DNA from: Pelagicoccus albus
GTDB lineage: Bacteria > Verrucomicrobiota > Verrucomicrobiia > Opitutales > Opitutaceae
Assembly (NCBI RefSeq): GCF_014230145.1
Contig: NZ_JACHVC010000001.1
Location: forward strand, 371,002-435,001
Reading direction: 5' to 3'
Length of the DNA stretch: 64,000 nt
Each line of letters begins with the position of its first letter. Position 1 is the first letter of the stretch. A program made the position numbers and the translations under genes. Positions 49,531 through 58,079 of the stretch are shown piece after piece. Below the pieces are notes generated by a model. That model saw only the letters and a list, made by a program, of their open reading frames with translations, had not been told where the DNA came from and searched no databases.

Positions 49531-50931
49531 ATGTCCCGATACACCTTGTTCGTTGTCCTCTTGTTTTGTTCGGTCCCGCTTCTTTCAGCCGAGAAGAAAC
49601 CCTTGCCAAATGTCCTGTTTATCTTGGTCGATGACATGGGCTATGGAGAGCTCGGCTCCTATGGGCAAAGGACTCTTCAGACCCCGAGGCTCGATCAATT
49701 GGCGGATGAAGGAATGCGGTTCACGCGCTTCTACGCGGGTTCCACGGTCTGCGCTCCGTCTCGCAGTGTACTAATGACAGGACTACACACCGGACACACC
49801 CAAGTGCGAGGGAACGACCGGGAGCGAGCTGCGTTGGGCCAAACCTTACGTGACGAGGATCTTACCATCGCCGAGGTGATGAAGGAGGCAGGCTATCGAA
49901 CTGCTTTGGTCGGAAAATGGGGATTAGGCGCGGTGGACTCCTCCGGCGCTCCGAACAAGCAAGGCTTTGATTCCTACTATGGCTTTGTGAATCAGACGCA
50001 TGCCCACAATCATTTCCCAAGCTTTCTGATTCGAGACGGCGTGAAGGAGGAGCTGCCAAACGATCTTGTCAAGGTGGGTGAGATCGACGGGGTTGGCTAT
50101 TCGGAGAACAAGGAAGTCTATGCCAACAACCTCTTTTTTGAGGAGGCAGAGTCGATTATCCGAGAATCGCGGGACGAGCCCTTTTTCCTCTACCTCGCCC
50201 TGACGATCCCGCATGCCAACAACGAGTCATCGGACGAGTTAGGGGATGGCATGGAAGTGCCGACCTACGGTGCCTTCGCCAACAAAGAATGGCCTGATTT
50301 TCACAAAGGACATGCTTGGATGAACGACCGAATCGATCGTGGCGTGGGAGAGTTGATGGATCTTTTGGAGGAGCTGGATTTGGCTGACGACACGATCGTC
50401 GTTTTCACCAGCGACAATGGCCCGCACAACGAAGGCGGATTTGGATACAACCCCGAGTTCTTCGACGCCAATGGGCCGCTTAATGGAATCAAACGCGACC
50501 TAACGGACGGTGGCGTAAAGGTACCCCTTATCATCCGTTGGCCTAAGGTCGTCGAAGGAGGTAGCGTTTCGGATCATGTTTCCTTTTTTGGGGACTTCAT
50601 GCCGACTATCGTTGAGCTGACAAAGCGGGACGAAGTCGAAACCGATGGGCTCAGTCTATTACCCGTATTGAGCGGACAAAAAACGTTCCCGAGTCACGCG
50701 TTTTTGTACTGGGAGTTTTACGGGGCTCCTAAGTCGCAAGCGGTTTTGCTCGAGGGGCGCTGGAAAGGGATTCGTGTGGTGGGCGAAGAGGCCATGCGGC
50801 TTTTCGATTTGGATGCGGACCCGGGGGAGTTTCGCGATCGTTCCGCTGACTATCCTGATATCGTGGAACGTATCGAAAAGCTAATGACAGAGCAACACGA
50901 GCCCAACGCAGCCTGGTCGCTGGACTTGTGA
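49531..50931 (+). CDS. Secreted sulfatase (arylsulfatase family), 466 aa
   Basis: The family hydrolyses sulfate esters. A signal peptide (1-20) is followed by ILVDDMGYGELGSYG with metal ligands Asp34 and Asp35. The formylglycine motif CAPSR has Cys74 and continues SVLMTGLHTGHTQVRG. Other ligands are in VFTSDNGPHNEGG and VGKWGLG. A formylglycine-generating enzyme is required; none is in the window. Likely substrates are sulfated algal polysaccharides, which fits a marine glycan degrader. The gene is divergent from the MoxR operon. Confidence 0.93.
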   Translation: MSRYTLFVVLLFCSVPLLSAEKKPLPNVLFILVDDMGYGELGSYGQRTLQTPRLDQLADEGMRFTRFYAGSTVCAPSRSVLMTGLHTGHTQVRGNDRERAALGQTLRDEDLTIAEVMKEAGYRTALVGKWGLGAVDSSGAPNKQGFDSYYGFVNQTHAHNHFPSFLIRDGVKEELPNDLVKVGEIDGVGYSENKEVYANNLFFEEAESIIRESRDEPFFLYLALTIPHANNESSDELGDGMEVPTYGAFANKEWPDFHKGHAWMNDRIDRGVGELMDLLEELDLADDTIVVFTSDNGPHNEGGFGYNPEFFDANGPLNGIKRDLTDGGVKVPLIIRWPKVVEGGSVSDHVSFFGDFMPTIVELTKRDEVETDGLSLLPVLSGQKTFPSHAFLYWEFYGAPKSQAVLLEGRWKGIRVVGEEAMRLFDLDADPGEFRDRSADYPDIVERIEKLMTEQHEPNAAWSLDL

Positions 50932-50962
50932 ACTTCGCTTTCGGATCGTTTGCCTACGCAAG

Positions 50963-52621
50963 CTATTTCCTCTGGAAATAGTCGTCCATGAATTGGAATC
51001 GCTTGTCGTTGGGTGCCTCTACCGCTTGAGGTTCTACATCGAGATGCATAACCGCAGGAGTTGGGTCTTCGGCCGAGGCAGAAGGCCAATTGGCTGCCCC
51101 TGAGCCATTGGGATCGCCCGTTTTCACGAAGCGGGCAAAGTATCCTATGGCCTGATCGGAAACCTGTTGGTCGATTTCTTTCCAGTCGTATTCGTCGGTT
51201 AGGTACAGATTGCCTAAGACGTATTCGATTTCCGAAGCGTGAGATGCCCCAAACGGAGGAGGTGGCGGCGGGGCTGCATCGCTCTTTTTAACAGTTCCAC
51301 CCGCCAGTCCAGAGACCAGAGAGGTATCTTTAAGGGGAGGGCGAACTTTGTCGAAACGATAGCGATAGACTGGCGCTTCGGAGTGCTTTCTCTGGAGATC
51401 GAACCACTTCCAAGTTGAATAAACGATGAAACGATCTGCGGCTAGGTCAGTAGCGGATCGCTCTACTTCCTGGGCGTCGGCATGGGGATACAAGGCTAGG
51501 ACCTGCTCTGCGTCTTCTGGATAGGTTTGATGAACTTTTTCGATGAATGCCTCCGTCGTGTAAGGAGCTCCCTGCATGAAGGCCATGCCTGGAATTTCGG
51601 CTGAGGTCCAACCGAGCATAAGTGGGACTTGGGCTTGCTCGCCGCTCGAGTAGATATTGATCAGCGAATCGGGCAAAAAGTAGCCGTCGATCACTCCTGG
51701 AAACCCAAAGCGTTGCGAATTCACATAGGCGTCGAAGATGCTGTCAGTATCCATGGAGCGAGCTGCATCGAGATTTTCGATACCAGCCGACTCGAAGAAT
51801 TCGACTCCCACTTGCTCCGCTTCCGATAAGGGAATGGGAGCCATGGTGGGAGGAATAGCGGCCCCGCTTTGCCCGATGGCTCCAGCGATCATATCACGAG
51901 AGAGGGGAGATGCCATTTGAGCGCTCACGGATATGGATCCTGCTGATTCGCCCGCGATAGTTATGCGGCTTGGATCGCCTCCGAAGGCTTCGATGTTGTC
52001 CCTTACCCACTTGAGAGCGGCGTTTTGGTCAAGATACCCGTAGTTGCCGGAGGAATGGTAGGGGGCTTCCTCGCTTAGCTCCGGATGTGAGAGGTAACCG
52101 AATAGGTTGAGCCGGTAGTTGCATGTGATGGATACGATTCCTTGCTTTGCCATGCTCGCCCCATCGTAGCGACGTTCGGAGCTTCCTCCCGCGACTGCCC
52201 CGCCTCCGTAAAAGTAGAGGAGGACCGGATAAAGCTCCTCACTCGCTTCGGAGGGTGCCCAAATGTTAAGGTAGAGGCAATCTTCGCTCATGATCTCCGA
52301 GCGGAAGGACATGTCGCCGAAGACGGGAGCTTGCACCGGACGGGGTCCGAATTTCTTCGCTTCGCGGATGTCGTCCCACTTCTGCATGGGTTGGGGAGCT
52401 TTCCATCTCAGGGCTCCGACGGGCGGTTGGGCGAAGGGGACTCCGAGGTAGAGATCCAAATTGGATTCAGAATCATGCAGGCCTTCCAAAATGCCAAGGG
52501 GCGTGGTCGCTCTCGGGGCGGAAGAGTCGTTCGCGGAAAGGGAGGAAGCGTTATGATTGAGCATTAGGCAGAAGGCTAGGGCGGCGAGGCACCGCTTGGC
52601 AGGCAATGGCATGGGTTTCAT
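50963..52621 (-). CDS. Type-B carboxylesterase, secreted, 552 aa
   Basis: An alpha/beta hydrolase with a signal peptide (LAALAFCLMLNHNASS). The nucleophile elbow is GESAGS (Ser about 223). The oxyanion-hole region is LLYFYGGGAVAGGSS, and the His lies in GASHASEIEYVLGN. EDCLYLNIWAP is the second carboxylesterase-B signature. It would hydrolyse carboxylic esters such as acetyl or feruloyl groups on glycans; the substrate is inferred from context. It is convergent with the sulfatase gene (31 bp between stops). Confidence 0.92.
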   Translation of the reverse strand: MKPMPLPAKRCLAALAFCLMLNHNASSLSANDSSAPRATTPLGILEGLHDSESNLDLYLGVPFAQPPVGALRWKAPQPMQKWDDIREAKKFGPRPVQAPVFGDMSFRSEIMSEDCLYLNIWAPSEASEELYPVLLYFYGGGAVAGGSSERRYDGASMAKQGIVSITCNYRLNLFGYLSHPELSEEAPYHSSGNYGYLDQNAALKWVRDNIEAFGGDPSRITIAGESAGSISVSAQMASPLSRDMIAGAIGQSGAAIPPTMAPIPLSEAEQVGVEFFESAGIENLDAARSMDTDSIFDAYVNSQRFGFPGVIDGYFLPDSLINIYSSGEQAQVPLMLGWTSAEIPGMAFMQGAPYTTEAFIEKVHQTYPEDAEQVLALYPHADAQEVERSATDLAADRFIVYSTWKWFDLQRKHSEAPVYRYRFDKVRPPLKDTSLVSGLAGGTVKKSDAAPPPPPPFGASHASEIEYVLGNLYLTDEYDWKEIDQQVSDQAIGYFARFVKTGDPNGSGAANWPSASAEDPTPAVMHLDVEPQAVEAPNDKRFQFMDDYFQRK

Positions 52622-52772
52622 TTACTGGTAATCTCCGAGGTGAGGACGAATGTTTTGAAGGGGGTGATTAAAGAGTTACTGTGCTGGTCGCCGCGTGTCC
52701 AATTTCAATCTTACCGGATGCTACGGAATCTGCCGGCTGAGACCTGTTTGTATCATGCTTCCATACGAAAAA

Positions 52773-52797
52773 CGCCGGCTCTCGAAGGAGGCCGGCG
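52773..52797 (-). terminator. Terminator left from the truncated cupin gene
   Basis: CGCCGGC pairs with GCCGGCG, with extra inner pairs, and the minus-strand tail is TTTTTCG. It lies 30 bp past the stop of the cupin remnant, so the 3' end of that gene survives intact. Confidence 0.85.
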
Positions 52798-52827
52798 GGG
52801 CATTTGAAAGGCGAAAGGCTATTCGGT

Positions 52828-52914
52828 TTAGCCGTTGTAGCTTTCGTCGCTCACGGGTTCCAGCCAATCCACTGCGGTGCCATTTTCGGCCTCTTGGATG
52901 GCGATATGACTCAT
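52828..52914 (-). pseudogene. 3' remnant of a cupin-domain gene
   Basis: Reading the minus strand, [12 protein letters not shown] followed by [16 protein letters not shown] and a stop matches the conserved C-terminus of small cupin proteins that bind metal ((R)-mandelonitrile lyase-like/AraC-linked type). Upstream of the MSH residues the frame stays open but no longer resembles a cupin, so about 80% of the gene is missing. The break coincides with the 5' break of the opposing araC fragment. Confidence 0.65.
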
Positions 52915-53317
52915 GCAGACCAAGCCGGGGCCTCGCATCCGGCAAATCGGATCGGCTGGCAGCCATACCCGTCAGATTTCGTCAGCCATAAAATGGATAC
53001 GGGATAACGTTACCGAAAAGCTCAGCGTGGAGGATCTCGCATCCCGCGTTGGCATGAGCGCTTCAACCCTACACCAGCATTTCAAGTCGCTAACCGCTCT
53101 GAGTCCTCTGCAGTATCAGAAGCGGCTACGTCTCAACGAGGCACGACGTCTGATGTTGGTCGAGGGAGTGGATGCGGCGACGGCGTCGTTTCAAGTTGGA
53201 TACGAAAGCCCGTCCCAATTTAGCCGAGAGTACAGCCGACTGTTTGGAGCTCCACCGCTTCAAGACATCAAAAAAGTCGCTTTGGCCTCGGTCGGCAAGG
53301 ATCAGCAGGCCGGCTAA
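52913..53317 (+). pseudogene. C-terminal fragment of an AraC-family regulator, 134 aa
   Basis: Only the two helix-turn-helix units remain: WIRDNVTEKLSVEDLASRVG and MSASTLHQHFKSLTALSPLQ, then AATASFQVGYESPSQFSREY. Full AraC regulators of this type have about 300 residues, so the N-terminal sensing domain is missing. An ATG at 52913 could still allow translation. The homology begins right where the cupin homology on the other strand ends, which suggests a single deletion between divergent partners. An intact terminator follows. Confidence 0.7.
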
Positions 53318-53345
53318 TTTTGTTTAATTCCTCAGCAAAGGTTGC

Positions 53346-53384
53346 GAATGCTCCCTTCATTCGGAATAATGGGAGCATTCTTTT
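53346..53384 (+). terminator. Terminator of the araC fragment
   Basis: A perfect 10-bp stem (GAATGCTCCC with GGGAGCATTC) and a 15-nt loop are followed by TTTT. Confidence 0.8.
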
Positions 53385-53395
53385 ATCATCTAAAG

Positions 53396-53731
53396 TCAGG
53401 CGGAAGTTTGTTCAGCAGGCCGCGGGTTTCTTTGGATTTCTAGCATCAGAAGCAACAAAGGAAGCCCGAGGGAGACCCCGACACTCAAAGTCGCAATTAT
53501 CGGAATCCAAGCGTATTTGAGCGAGTGTTTGCGCCTTTCATGTAGCGCGAATGAGAAGAGGGCTGCCGCCGAAACAACAACATCCAGCCAAGCGAATTGA
53601 CTGATTCGAGATGCCGCTATCTCGGACAGAAACAGGTTAAGAGCGAATCCATTTTCGCGAAGCCAAGTGAGGAAAGGTATCAGCGGAAGGATGGTCCCCA
53701 ATAGGCAAAAACTCAGGTACAGCCGTTTCAT
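53396..53731 (-). CDS. DUF2834 membrane protein, 111 aa
   Basis: Three hydrophobic helices (MKRLYLSFCLLGTILPLIPF; AWLDVVVSAAALFSFALH; WIPIIATLSVGVSLGLPLLL) and FLTWLRENGFALNLFLSEIA with the SRISQFAWLDV motif identify DUF2834. The function is unknown. It is a single gene with no operon partner in close range. Confidence 0.82.
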   Translation of the reverse strand: MKRLYLSFCLLGTILPLIPFLTWLRENGFALNLFLSEIAASRISQFAWLDVVVSAAALFSFALHERRKHSLKYAWIPIIATLSVGVSLGLPLLLLMLEIQRNPRPAEQTSA

Positions 53732-53777
53732 TCGGTAGTTCGCTAACGGACTGATTAGGTCACTGCAAACCTCAAGC

Positions 53778-54071
53778 TTACTCAGAGAGGGCGGGAGTTA
53801 CGTAGAATGTCTCTCCGTTGAATTCTCTTTTGCTCCATGCGTTAGATGGTGAGGGCAAGGAAGATGCGAGCTCGGAGATAACTGACTGCAATGATTCGTT
53901 TTCAGATTCGAGCTTTGTTACTTTTTCTTCAAGGGCTATCAGTCGCTGCTCCAGCTCGGAGAGACTGGGGCTGCCTAGTGAAAGGTTTGTAGTCTGGCTC
54001 TCGCTTTGGGGAAGGAGAAAGATAGAGGTGATCGCCAAAAGGCCGAGGGGGATGATCGTTTTTCTTTTCAT
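53778..54071 (-). CDS. Small exported coiled-coil protein, 97 aa
   Basis: The ATG at 54071 gives a signal peptide (MKRKTIIPLGLLAITSIFLL); the frame extends 8 codons further. A leucine heptad region (LSELEQRLIALEEKVTKLES) is followed by a short tail (KREFNGETFYVTPAL). It resembles the N-terminal coiled-coil module of exported verrucomicrobial proteins. The function is unknown. Confidence 0.6.
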   Translation of the reverse strand: MKRKTIIPLGLLAITSIFLLPQSESQTTNLSLGSPSLSELEQRLIALEEKVTKLESENESLQSVISELASSLPSPSNAWSKREFNGETFYVTPALSE

Positions 54072-54175
54072 TTGGGTTTCTCTTCTTTTGTGCATTTCTT
54101 CTGCGGGTTCGAAAACGAGTTGGTCCGTTCGGTTTGTTATAATGGTGTCCCTTAACTTTTGACCCGAGTTAGTCT

Positions 54176-54568
54176 CTATCCATTAACAAAGCGGCTGCAG
54201 AGTTCGAGGCGATTTCCGCAAGGATCCTCGAAAAACATAGCGTAGTAAGTGGGTGAATACTCCGGGCAAAAAAGGGGGCCTTCGATGTTTTGAGCTCCCG
54301 CTGAAGCGACGACTAGGGCTACCTGATCGAGCTCTTCCTTTGAATCCATCCAGAAGGCAATGCGAGTGGCATTGGAGTTGTGCTGGGAGTCTTCGATTAT
54401 CCCGATGAACTCTGGCTTCGGATGCTCGCTCGCTGTTCCAAAGGCGATTCCGATAGGCGTTTCGCAATACTCGGAAAAGCCGATGGCGGGCAGGAAGGCT
54501 GCGTAGAAGGGCCTTGCCTGCTCCATACTTCGAACTCGTAGATCAATATGATCAAATAGTCGTTTCAT
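54176..54568 (-). CDS. VOC-family glyoxalase-like protein, 130 aa
   Basis: I chose the ATG at 54568 because MKRLFDHIDLRVRSMEQARP is the conserved VOC start; the longer frame runs into the neighbour. Beta-alpha-beta-beta-beta modules are visible (HIDLRV, ARPFYAAFLPAIGF, TRIAFWMDSKEELD, YYAMFFEDPCGNRLEL). Metal ligands may include His8 and Glu (RLEL). The substrate is unknown (fosfomycin/bleomycin-resistance or dioxygenase relatives share the fold). It lies 40 bp behind a second VOC gene. Confidence 0.85.
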   Translation of the reverse strand: MKRLFDHIDLRVRSMEQARPFYAAFLPAIGFSEYCETPIGIAFGTASEHPKPEFIGIIEDSQHNSNATRIAFWMDSKEELDQVALVVASAGAQNIEGPLFCPEYSPTYYAMFFEDPCGNRLELCSRFVNG

Positions 54569-54608
54569 CGTTTTCCTCTCTTTCGCGATGCTCGATATCT
54601 TGTCGAGA

Positions 54609-55010
54609 CTAGCTATTCCTCTTAGGCTGCAGAAGGTCCCATTGGTTCCCGTAAAGATCTTTGAAGACTGCCACCGTGCCGTAGGGTTCCTCTTTGGGCT
54701 CCCGCGCGAATTCGACCCCGTTGGATTTATAGGCTGCATAGTCTCGAGCGAAGTCATCTGTATAGAGGAACAGGAATACTCTCCTGCCTGTTTGGTTGCC
54801 TATGTGGGATCGCTGTTCTTCGTTGTCCGCTCGCGCCAGCAGTAACCTGCACTCTCCCTCTCCAGGAGGCTTGATTACCACCCATCGTTTATTTTGCTCC
54901 GGGATGAACACATCTTCCTCCAGTGTGAAGCCCAGCTTACCTACGTAGAAAGCGAGGGCTTCATCGTATTCTCTTACCACGAGGGAGATGAGGGCGAGTC
55001 GTTGGTTCAT
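54609..55010 (-). CDS. VOC-family glyoxalase-like protein, 133 aa
   Basis: The VOC fold is evident: ALISLVVREYDEALAFYVGK, KLGFTLEEDVFIPEQNKRWV, VFKDLYGNQWDLLQPK. It differs from the neighbour, so this is not a recent duplication. An ATGA overlap joins it to a small upstream frame (55007-55183). The substrate is unknown. Confidence 0.88.
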   Translation of the reverse strand: MNQRLALISLVVREYDEALAFYVGKLGFTLEEDVFIPEQNKRWVVIKPPGEGECRLLLARADNEEQRSHIGNQTGRRVFLFLYTDDFARDYAAYKSNGVEFAREPKEEPYGTVAVFKDLYGNQWDLLQPKRNS

Positions 55011-55183
55011 TCCTTTTTATCTAGGTCTTGTATGCATTCTGGCAGGACAGCGTCCTCTGTTAGGTTCCCGTACATGGTACCTTCAGGCTCATCGATAAAT
55101 TCCTTACAGGCGAATCGCCTTGGTTTCTGCGAAACCTTCTCAGCGGTGGCAACCACGAACGAGCAGCTTAGGTCGTCTCCCAA
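55007..55183 (-). CDS. Possible small protein translationally coupled to a VOC gene, 58 aa
   Basis: A frame from a TTG at 55183 (LGDDLSCSFVVATAEK ...) through RRFACKEFIDEPEGTMYGNL to LPECIQDLDKKE ends in an ATGA overlap with the next gene. Its composition is protein-like, with three Cys. I recognise no family. The start is weak (TTG, with a poor GGCAGG upstream); a GTG start nine codons in is possible. It may be a decayed gene. Confidence 0.38.
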   Translation of the reverse strand: MGDDLSCSFVVATAEKVSQKPRRFACKEFIDEPEGTMYGNLTEDAVLPECIQDLDKKE

Positions 55184-55207
55184 GGACTCGTGCCTGCCGG
55201 TTTGCGT

Positions 55208-56407
55208 TCAATTCTCGCTTACTGCGATGCGGGCAAATATCGAGCGAGCGTCCCCGGTAGGGAAAAGTTCTTGCAAGCTTCCCGAGGCGGATAGCTGCCA
55301 TTGCTCGACTCGTTCGGAAAAGTCGGGTAGGGGACTTGTTTCCAAGACAGCCGAATAGCCGATGCTATCGGGATGTGTAACGAGAGAGACATCGAACAGC
55401 GGGCCGTCTTTGGTCGAGCTTACCGAGAAAGAGAGATTTGGCCGGGATAATGGATCGTCCGGATCGCTCTGTCCTAAGTATTCAAATACGTTCGAAAAGC
55501 CGTCTCCATCTGGATCGGATCCGATAGCTGCGTCCTCACCCGGCAAGCCCGACATCTGCAGGTAATCAGAAAGGGAATACGATACGCAGACTTGTGCTGA
55601 AGCGCTTTTTGTCGAACCGCCCGAGTTGCTCACAGAAACTGCGTAGGAGCCCGCGTCGGAGAGTTGAGCTTGGGCGATGATTAGGTTTTCGGTGGTCTGA
55701 CTCTCGAGGATGAGTCCGTCCCTCTCCCAGGCGTAGCTGAGGTCTGAACCATTGGCTTCCACCGACAGGATGATTTGCGAACCGGTGGCGACTCTCAGGT
55801 TCAGAGGATCCTGTGTTATTTCCGGAGCGGAGGAGGCTGAGGGGGCGAGAACGGAATCGATCGCAGCTCGAAAGGTATCTATCGGTTGATCGAGGTCGCC
55901 ATAGCCGAGTCGCGTGTAGAGCAATTCCCATTGTTCGTGGCTGGGAGATGCAGCCACGCCATTTATGATGGCAAAAATGGGTTGATTGCTTGCTTGGAAG
56001 CGATTTGCGACCTTTCGGTCGAAGTCATTTAGCACCTGCTGCATGGAGTACTTCTCGATGAAACTTTGCGTCAAGGTTTCCGCGTCCGCCTGTAGGTTCA
56101 GGCCTACATGCATGACTGGAATTCCATTCACGTTGCCGGAGTTACGATAGTATTGCACGATTCCTTTCTCCACATCCTCAGCTGCCGCTTGGCAAAAAGG
56201 GCACCAGTAGGCAAACCATTCGAGGAAAACGATTTTTCCCTCGAAGTCGTGCAGGCTGACGTTTTGCCCGGTGGCTCGGTCGACTAAAGTAAAGTTCTCT
56301 ACCACATCTCCCACTCGGTAGCGTTCTTGGGCTGACGCGGAAGATGCAAAAAACTGTATCGAAAATAAAGATACTAGTAGGATACAGGCTTTGAGAAACG
56401 AAGTCAT
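55208..56407 (-). CDS. Exported thioredoxin-like/redoxin protein with Ig-like domain, 399 aa
   Basis: A signal peptide ends at ASAQ. The thioredoxin-like (TlpA/AhpC-TSA) domain at about 30-190 has the CPFC active site in FAYWCPFCQAAAEDV. An Ig-like domain follows (LNLRVATGSQIILSVEANGS ... SDAGSYAVSVSNSG). A calcium-binding-like motif DPDGDGFSNVFEY precedes a final beta domain. It is last in a DUF4266-DUF3570-redoxin group, with 12 bp to the DUF3570 gene. The redox partner could be that envelope system. Confidence 0.85.
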   Translation of the reverse strand: MTSFLKACILLVSLFSIQFFASSASAQERYRVGDVVENFTLVDRATGQNVSLHDFEGKIVFLEWFAYWCPFCQAAAEDVEKGIVQYYRNSGNVNGIPVMHVGLNLQADAETLTQSFIEKYSMQQVLNDFDRKVANRFQASNQPIFAIINGVAASPSHEQWELLYTRLGYGDLDQPIDTFRAAIDSVLAPSASSAPEITQDPLNLRVATGSQIILSVEANGSDLSYAWERDGLILESQTTENLIIAQAQLSDAGSYAVSVSNSGGSTKSASAQVCVSYSLSDYLQMSGLPGEDAAIGSDPDGDGFSNVFEYLGQSDPDDPLSRPNLSFSVSSTKDGPLFDVSLVTHPDSIGYSAVLETSPLPDFSERVEQWQLSASGSLQELFPTGDARSIFARIAVSEN

Positions 56408-56419
56408 TTGGAGGAACGC

Positions 56420-57511
56420 TTAAAATCGATTTCCGATCGAAAGTTGTAGGAGGGTCCAGTCAGAATCGCGGTAGAGGTTTTGGAAAAAATCGAGGTCGGG
56501 ATTCCCCTCCGCGTAGTCGGATTCGGTTGAGCTGAGGAACAGCTTCGCTTGCCAGCTTTCGGTTTCTAACCTGAGCCCTATGCCGACCGAATCGCTGGTC
56601 AGTTCAGGAGCGGCAGTGGTGAAGAGGAGAGCGTTTTCGATCTCGCCAGAATCCTGGTAGCTTCGGCCGGTGGCGTATACAGCTAGGGCCCTATTTAGCT
56701 GAAGCTCGACTGTGGTTTCGTAGAAATTGGCGTCGAAGCTCGATCCTTCCCTCGTTGCTCCTATTCGATTTCTCCACACCATTGCTTCATTGAGGGAAAC
56801 GTTAACTGCTAGCTCGCCGGAGTAGCGGATTTCGCGTTCCGAAGTGTCGACGGCTGAGACGCTGAGCAGAGATCGTATACGTTTCGTAACTACGTTTTCA
56901 GTGGAAAGGCTTAGGGCGTTTGTAATCAATGACGTTTGCCCGCGCGTGATGCCGTCGAAATCGATTTCGTAGCCTGGAGATACCTCGTCTTTGATACGGG
57001 TGAGGTAGACGCTTAGGAAGGCCGAAGCAGGCAAGTACTCCCAACGCATACCAGCCCCTAGGCTCGCGGCGCTTGCCTTAAAGTTCTCGTATAGCTCGTG
57101 ACCCGTTACCCCTTCTAGAGGCGAAAAATGTTGATCGAAATAAGTGTCTAGCCAAACCGAACGATAATTGGGAAACCCGTCCCGGTACGCGGTGGAGAGT
57201 TCGATCACTCTTTGCTCTCCTAACTCTTTTGACACTTTGAATCCCAGACTGTGTGTAGTCTCATCGATGGGAGTTGGCTCGCCGAGAAAGTCGAACTCCG
57301 CAGGAATGAAATCCAAGTCGAATTCGCTGCGGGAGATAGACGTTTGTACTGTCCAATCGCTGATCGACTGAGTCGCTTGAGCGCTTGCGAGCCTGATCTC
57401 GAACAGGTCGTTGTCCAGACGCTCGAAGGAGGCCTCCAGAATCCCTTGTCCATACCCGAACTCGGCCGCGGTAACGGCAAGAAGGCAGCTTGTGTAGCGA
57501 ATCAACGACAT
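56420..57511 (-). CDS. DUF3570-like outer-membrane beta-barrel protein, 363 aa
   Basis: I chose the ATG at 57511 (a TTG three codons upstream is also open). A signal peptide (LLAVTAAEFGYG) is followed by many amphipathic strands with aromatic ends (SVYLTRIKDEVSPGYEIDFD). The C-terminus ends in Phe (LLQLSIGNRF), typical of outer-membrane barrels. It fits DUF3570, whose genes commonly lie beside DUF4266 and a redoxin. It overlaps the DUF4266 gene by 10 bp. The function is unknown; an electron-transfer role is proposed by context only. Confidence 0.78.
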   Translation of the reverse strand: MSLIRYTSCLLAVTAAEFGYGQGILEASFERLDNDLFEIRLASAQATQSISDWTVQTSISRSEFDLDFIPAEFDFLGEPTPIDETTHSLGFKVSKELGEQRVIELSTAYRDGFPNYRSVWLDTYFDQHFSPLEGVTGHELYENFKASAASLGAGMRWEYLPASAFLSVYLTRIKDEVSPGYEIDFDGITRGQTSLITNALSLSTENVVTKRIRSLLSVSAVDTSEREIRYSGELAVNVSLNEAMVWRNRIGATREGSSFDANFYETTVELQLNRALAVYATGRSYQDSGEIENALLFTTAAPELTSDSVGIGLRLETESWQAKLFLSSTESDYAEGNPDLDFFQNLYRDSDWTLLQLSIGNRF

Positions 57512-57732
57512 GCGGAACAACCCGAACCTTGGGCGCCTCCCGAGGTTTGCGTGCCAGGCTCGGTTTGAGCTGTAAGGCTAGGAGCATTGTTTCCGATCAG
57601 GCTGTCGGAAAACAGCATGCCAGTTTTGGAAACATGCTGCTGCTCGTAGGCCGGTACGCTGGTGCAGCCAGCGAGCAGGGGTATCGTGCCGAGAGTGAGA
57701 GCGGCTGCGAATTTAAGAAAACGGTCGCGCAT
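57502..57732 (-). CDS. DUF4266 lipoprotein, 76 aa
   Basis: The lipobox is LLAGC (Cys23). The mature part has SVPAYEQQHVSKTGMLF and ends in Gly/Cys-rich GGAQGSGCSACR. The C-terminal Cys residues are a DUF4266 hallmark. The outer-membrane lipoprotein is encoded first in the trio with DUF3570 and the redoxin. The Cys-rich end could bind a metal or haem-like cofactor, which is an inference. Confidence 0.85.
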   Translation of the reverse strand: MRDRFLKFAAALTLGTIPLLAGCTSVPAYEQQHVSKTGMLFSDSLIGNNAPSLTAQTEPGTQTSGGAQGSGCSACR

Positions 57733-58079
57733 GACGACTAGAGCCGCCGTGCGAGGGATTTATTCCCGGCTAATCCCGGTTTTCGCGTAACTGTTGATGT
57801 GGACCCTTGGAAAAGGGAATGCTTGCTAGAAAGTGTGCAGATTCTGCTGTTTATCCGAGACCAAGATCGAATGTCGTCGCGGTAAGAAGAACGAGATCAA
57901 GCAAGGGCGCGTGCAATAGGGCTGCTGAGTCTCCTCAATTTGAGTAAATAGCGAACTAGGGGCCCACTGCCGAGAATTACCCAAAAACCAATCTCGCTGA
58001 AAACTATTAAGCAAATGAGCATTTAGCGTAATTCACCTGAATACCTCTTTAATGATGTGGAAGCCAAATGTGTGTGGCG
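57733..58079. other. Intergenic region, 347 bp
   Basis: This stretch lies between the GNAT gene 3' end and the DUF4266 start, both on the minus strand, so it should hold the DUF4266 promoter. A 62-codon frame on the minus strand (57826-58014) has no protein-like features and is not called. No hairpin terminator stands out. Confidence 0.4.

Noticed and set aside
57826..58014. 62-codon frame in the gap before the DUF4266 gene
   Set aside because: No start signal, no domain, and composition typical of chance.
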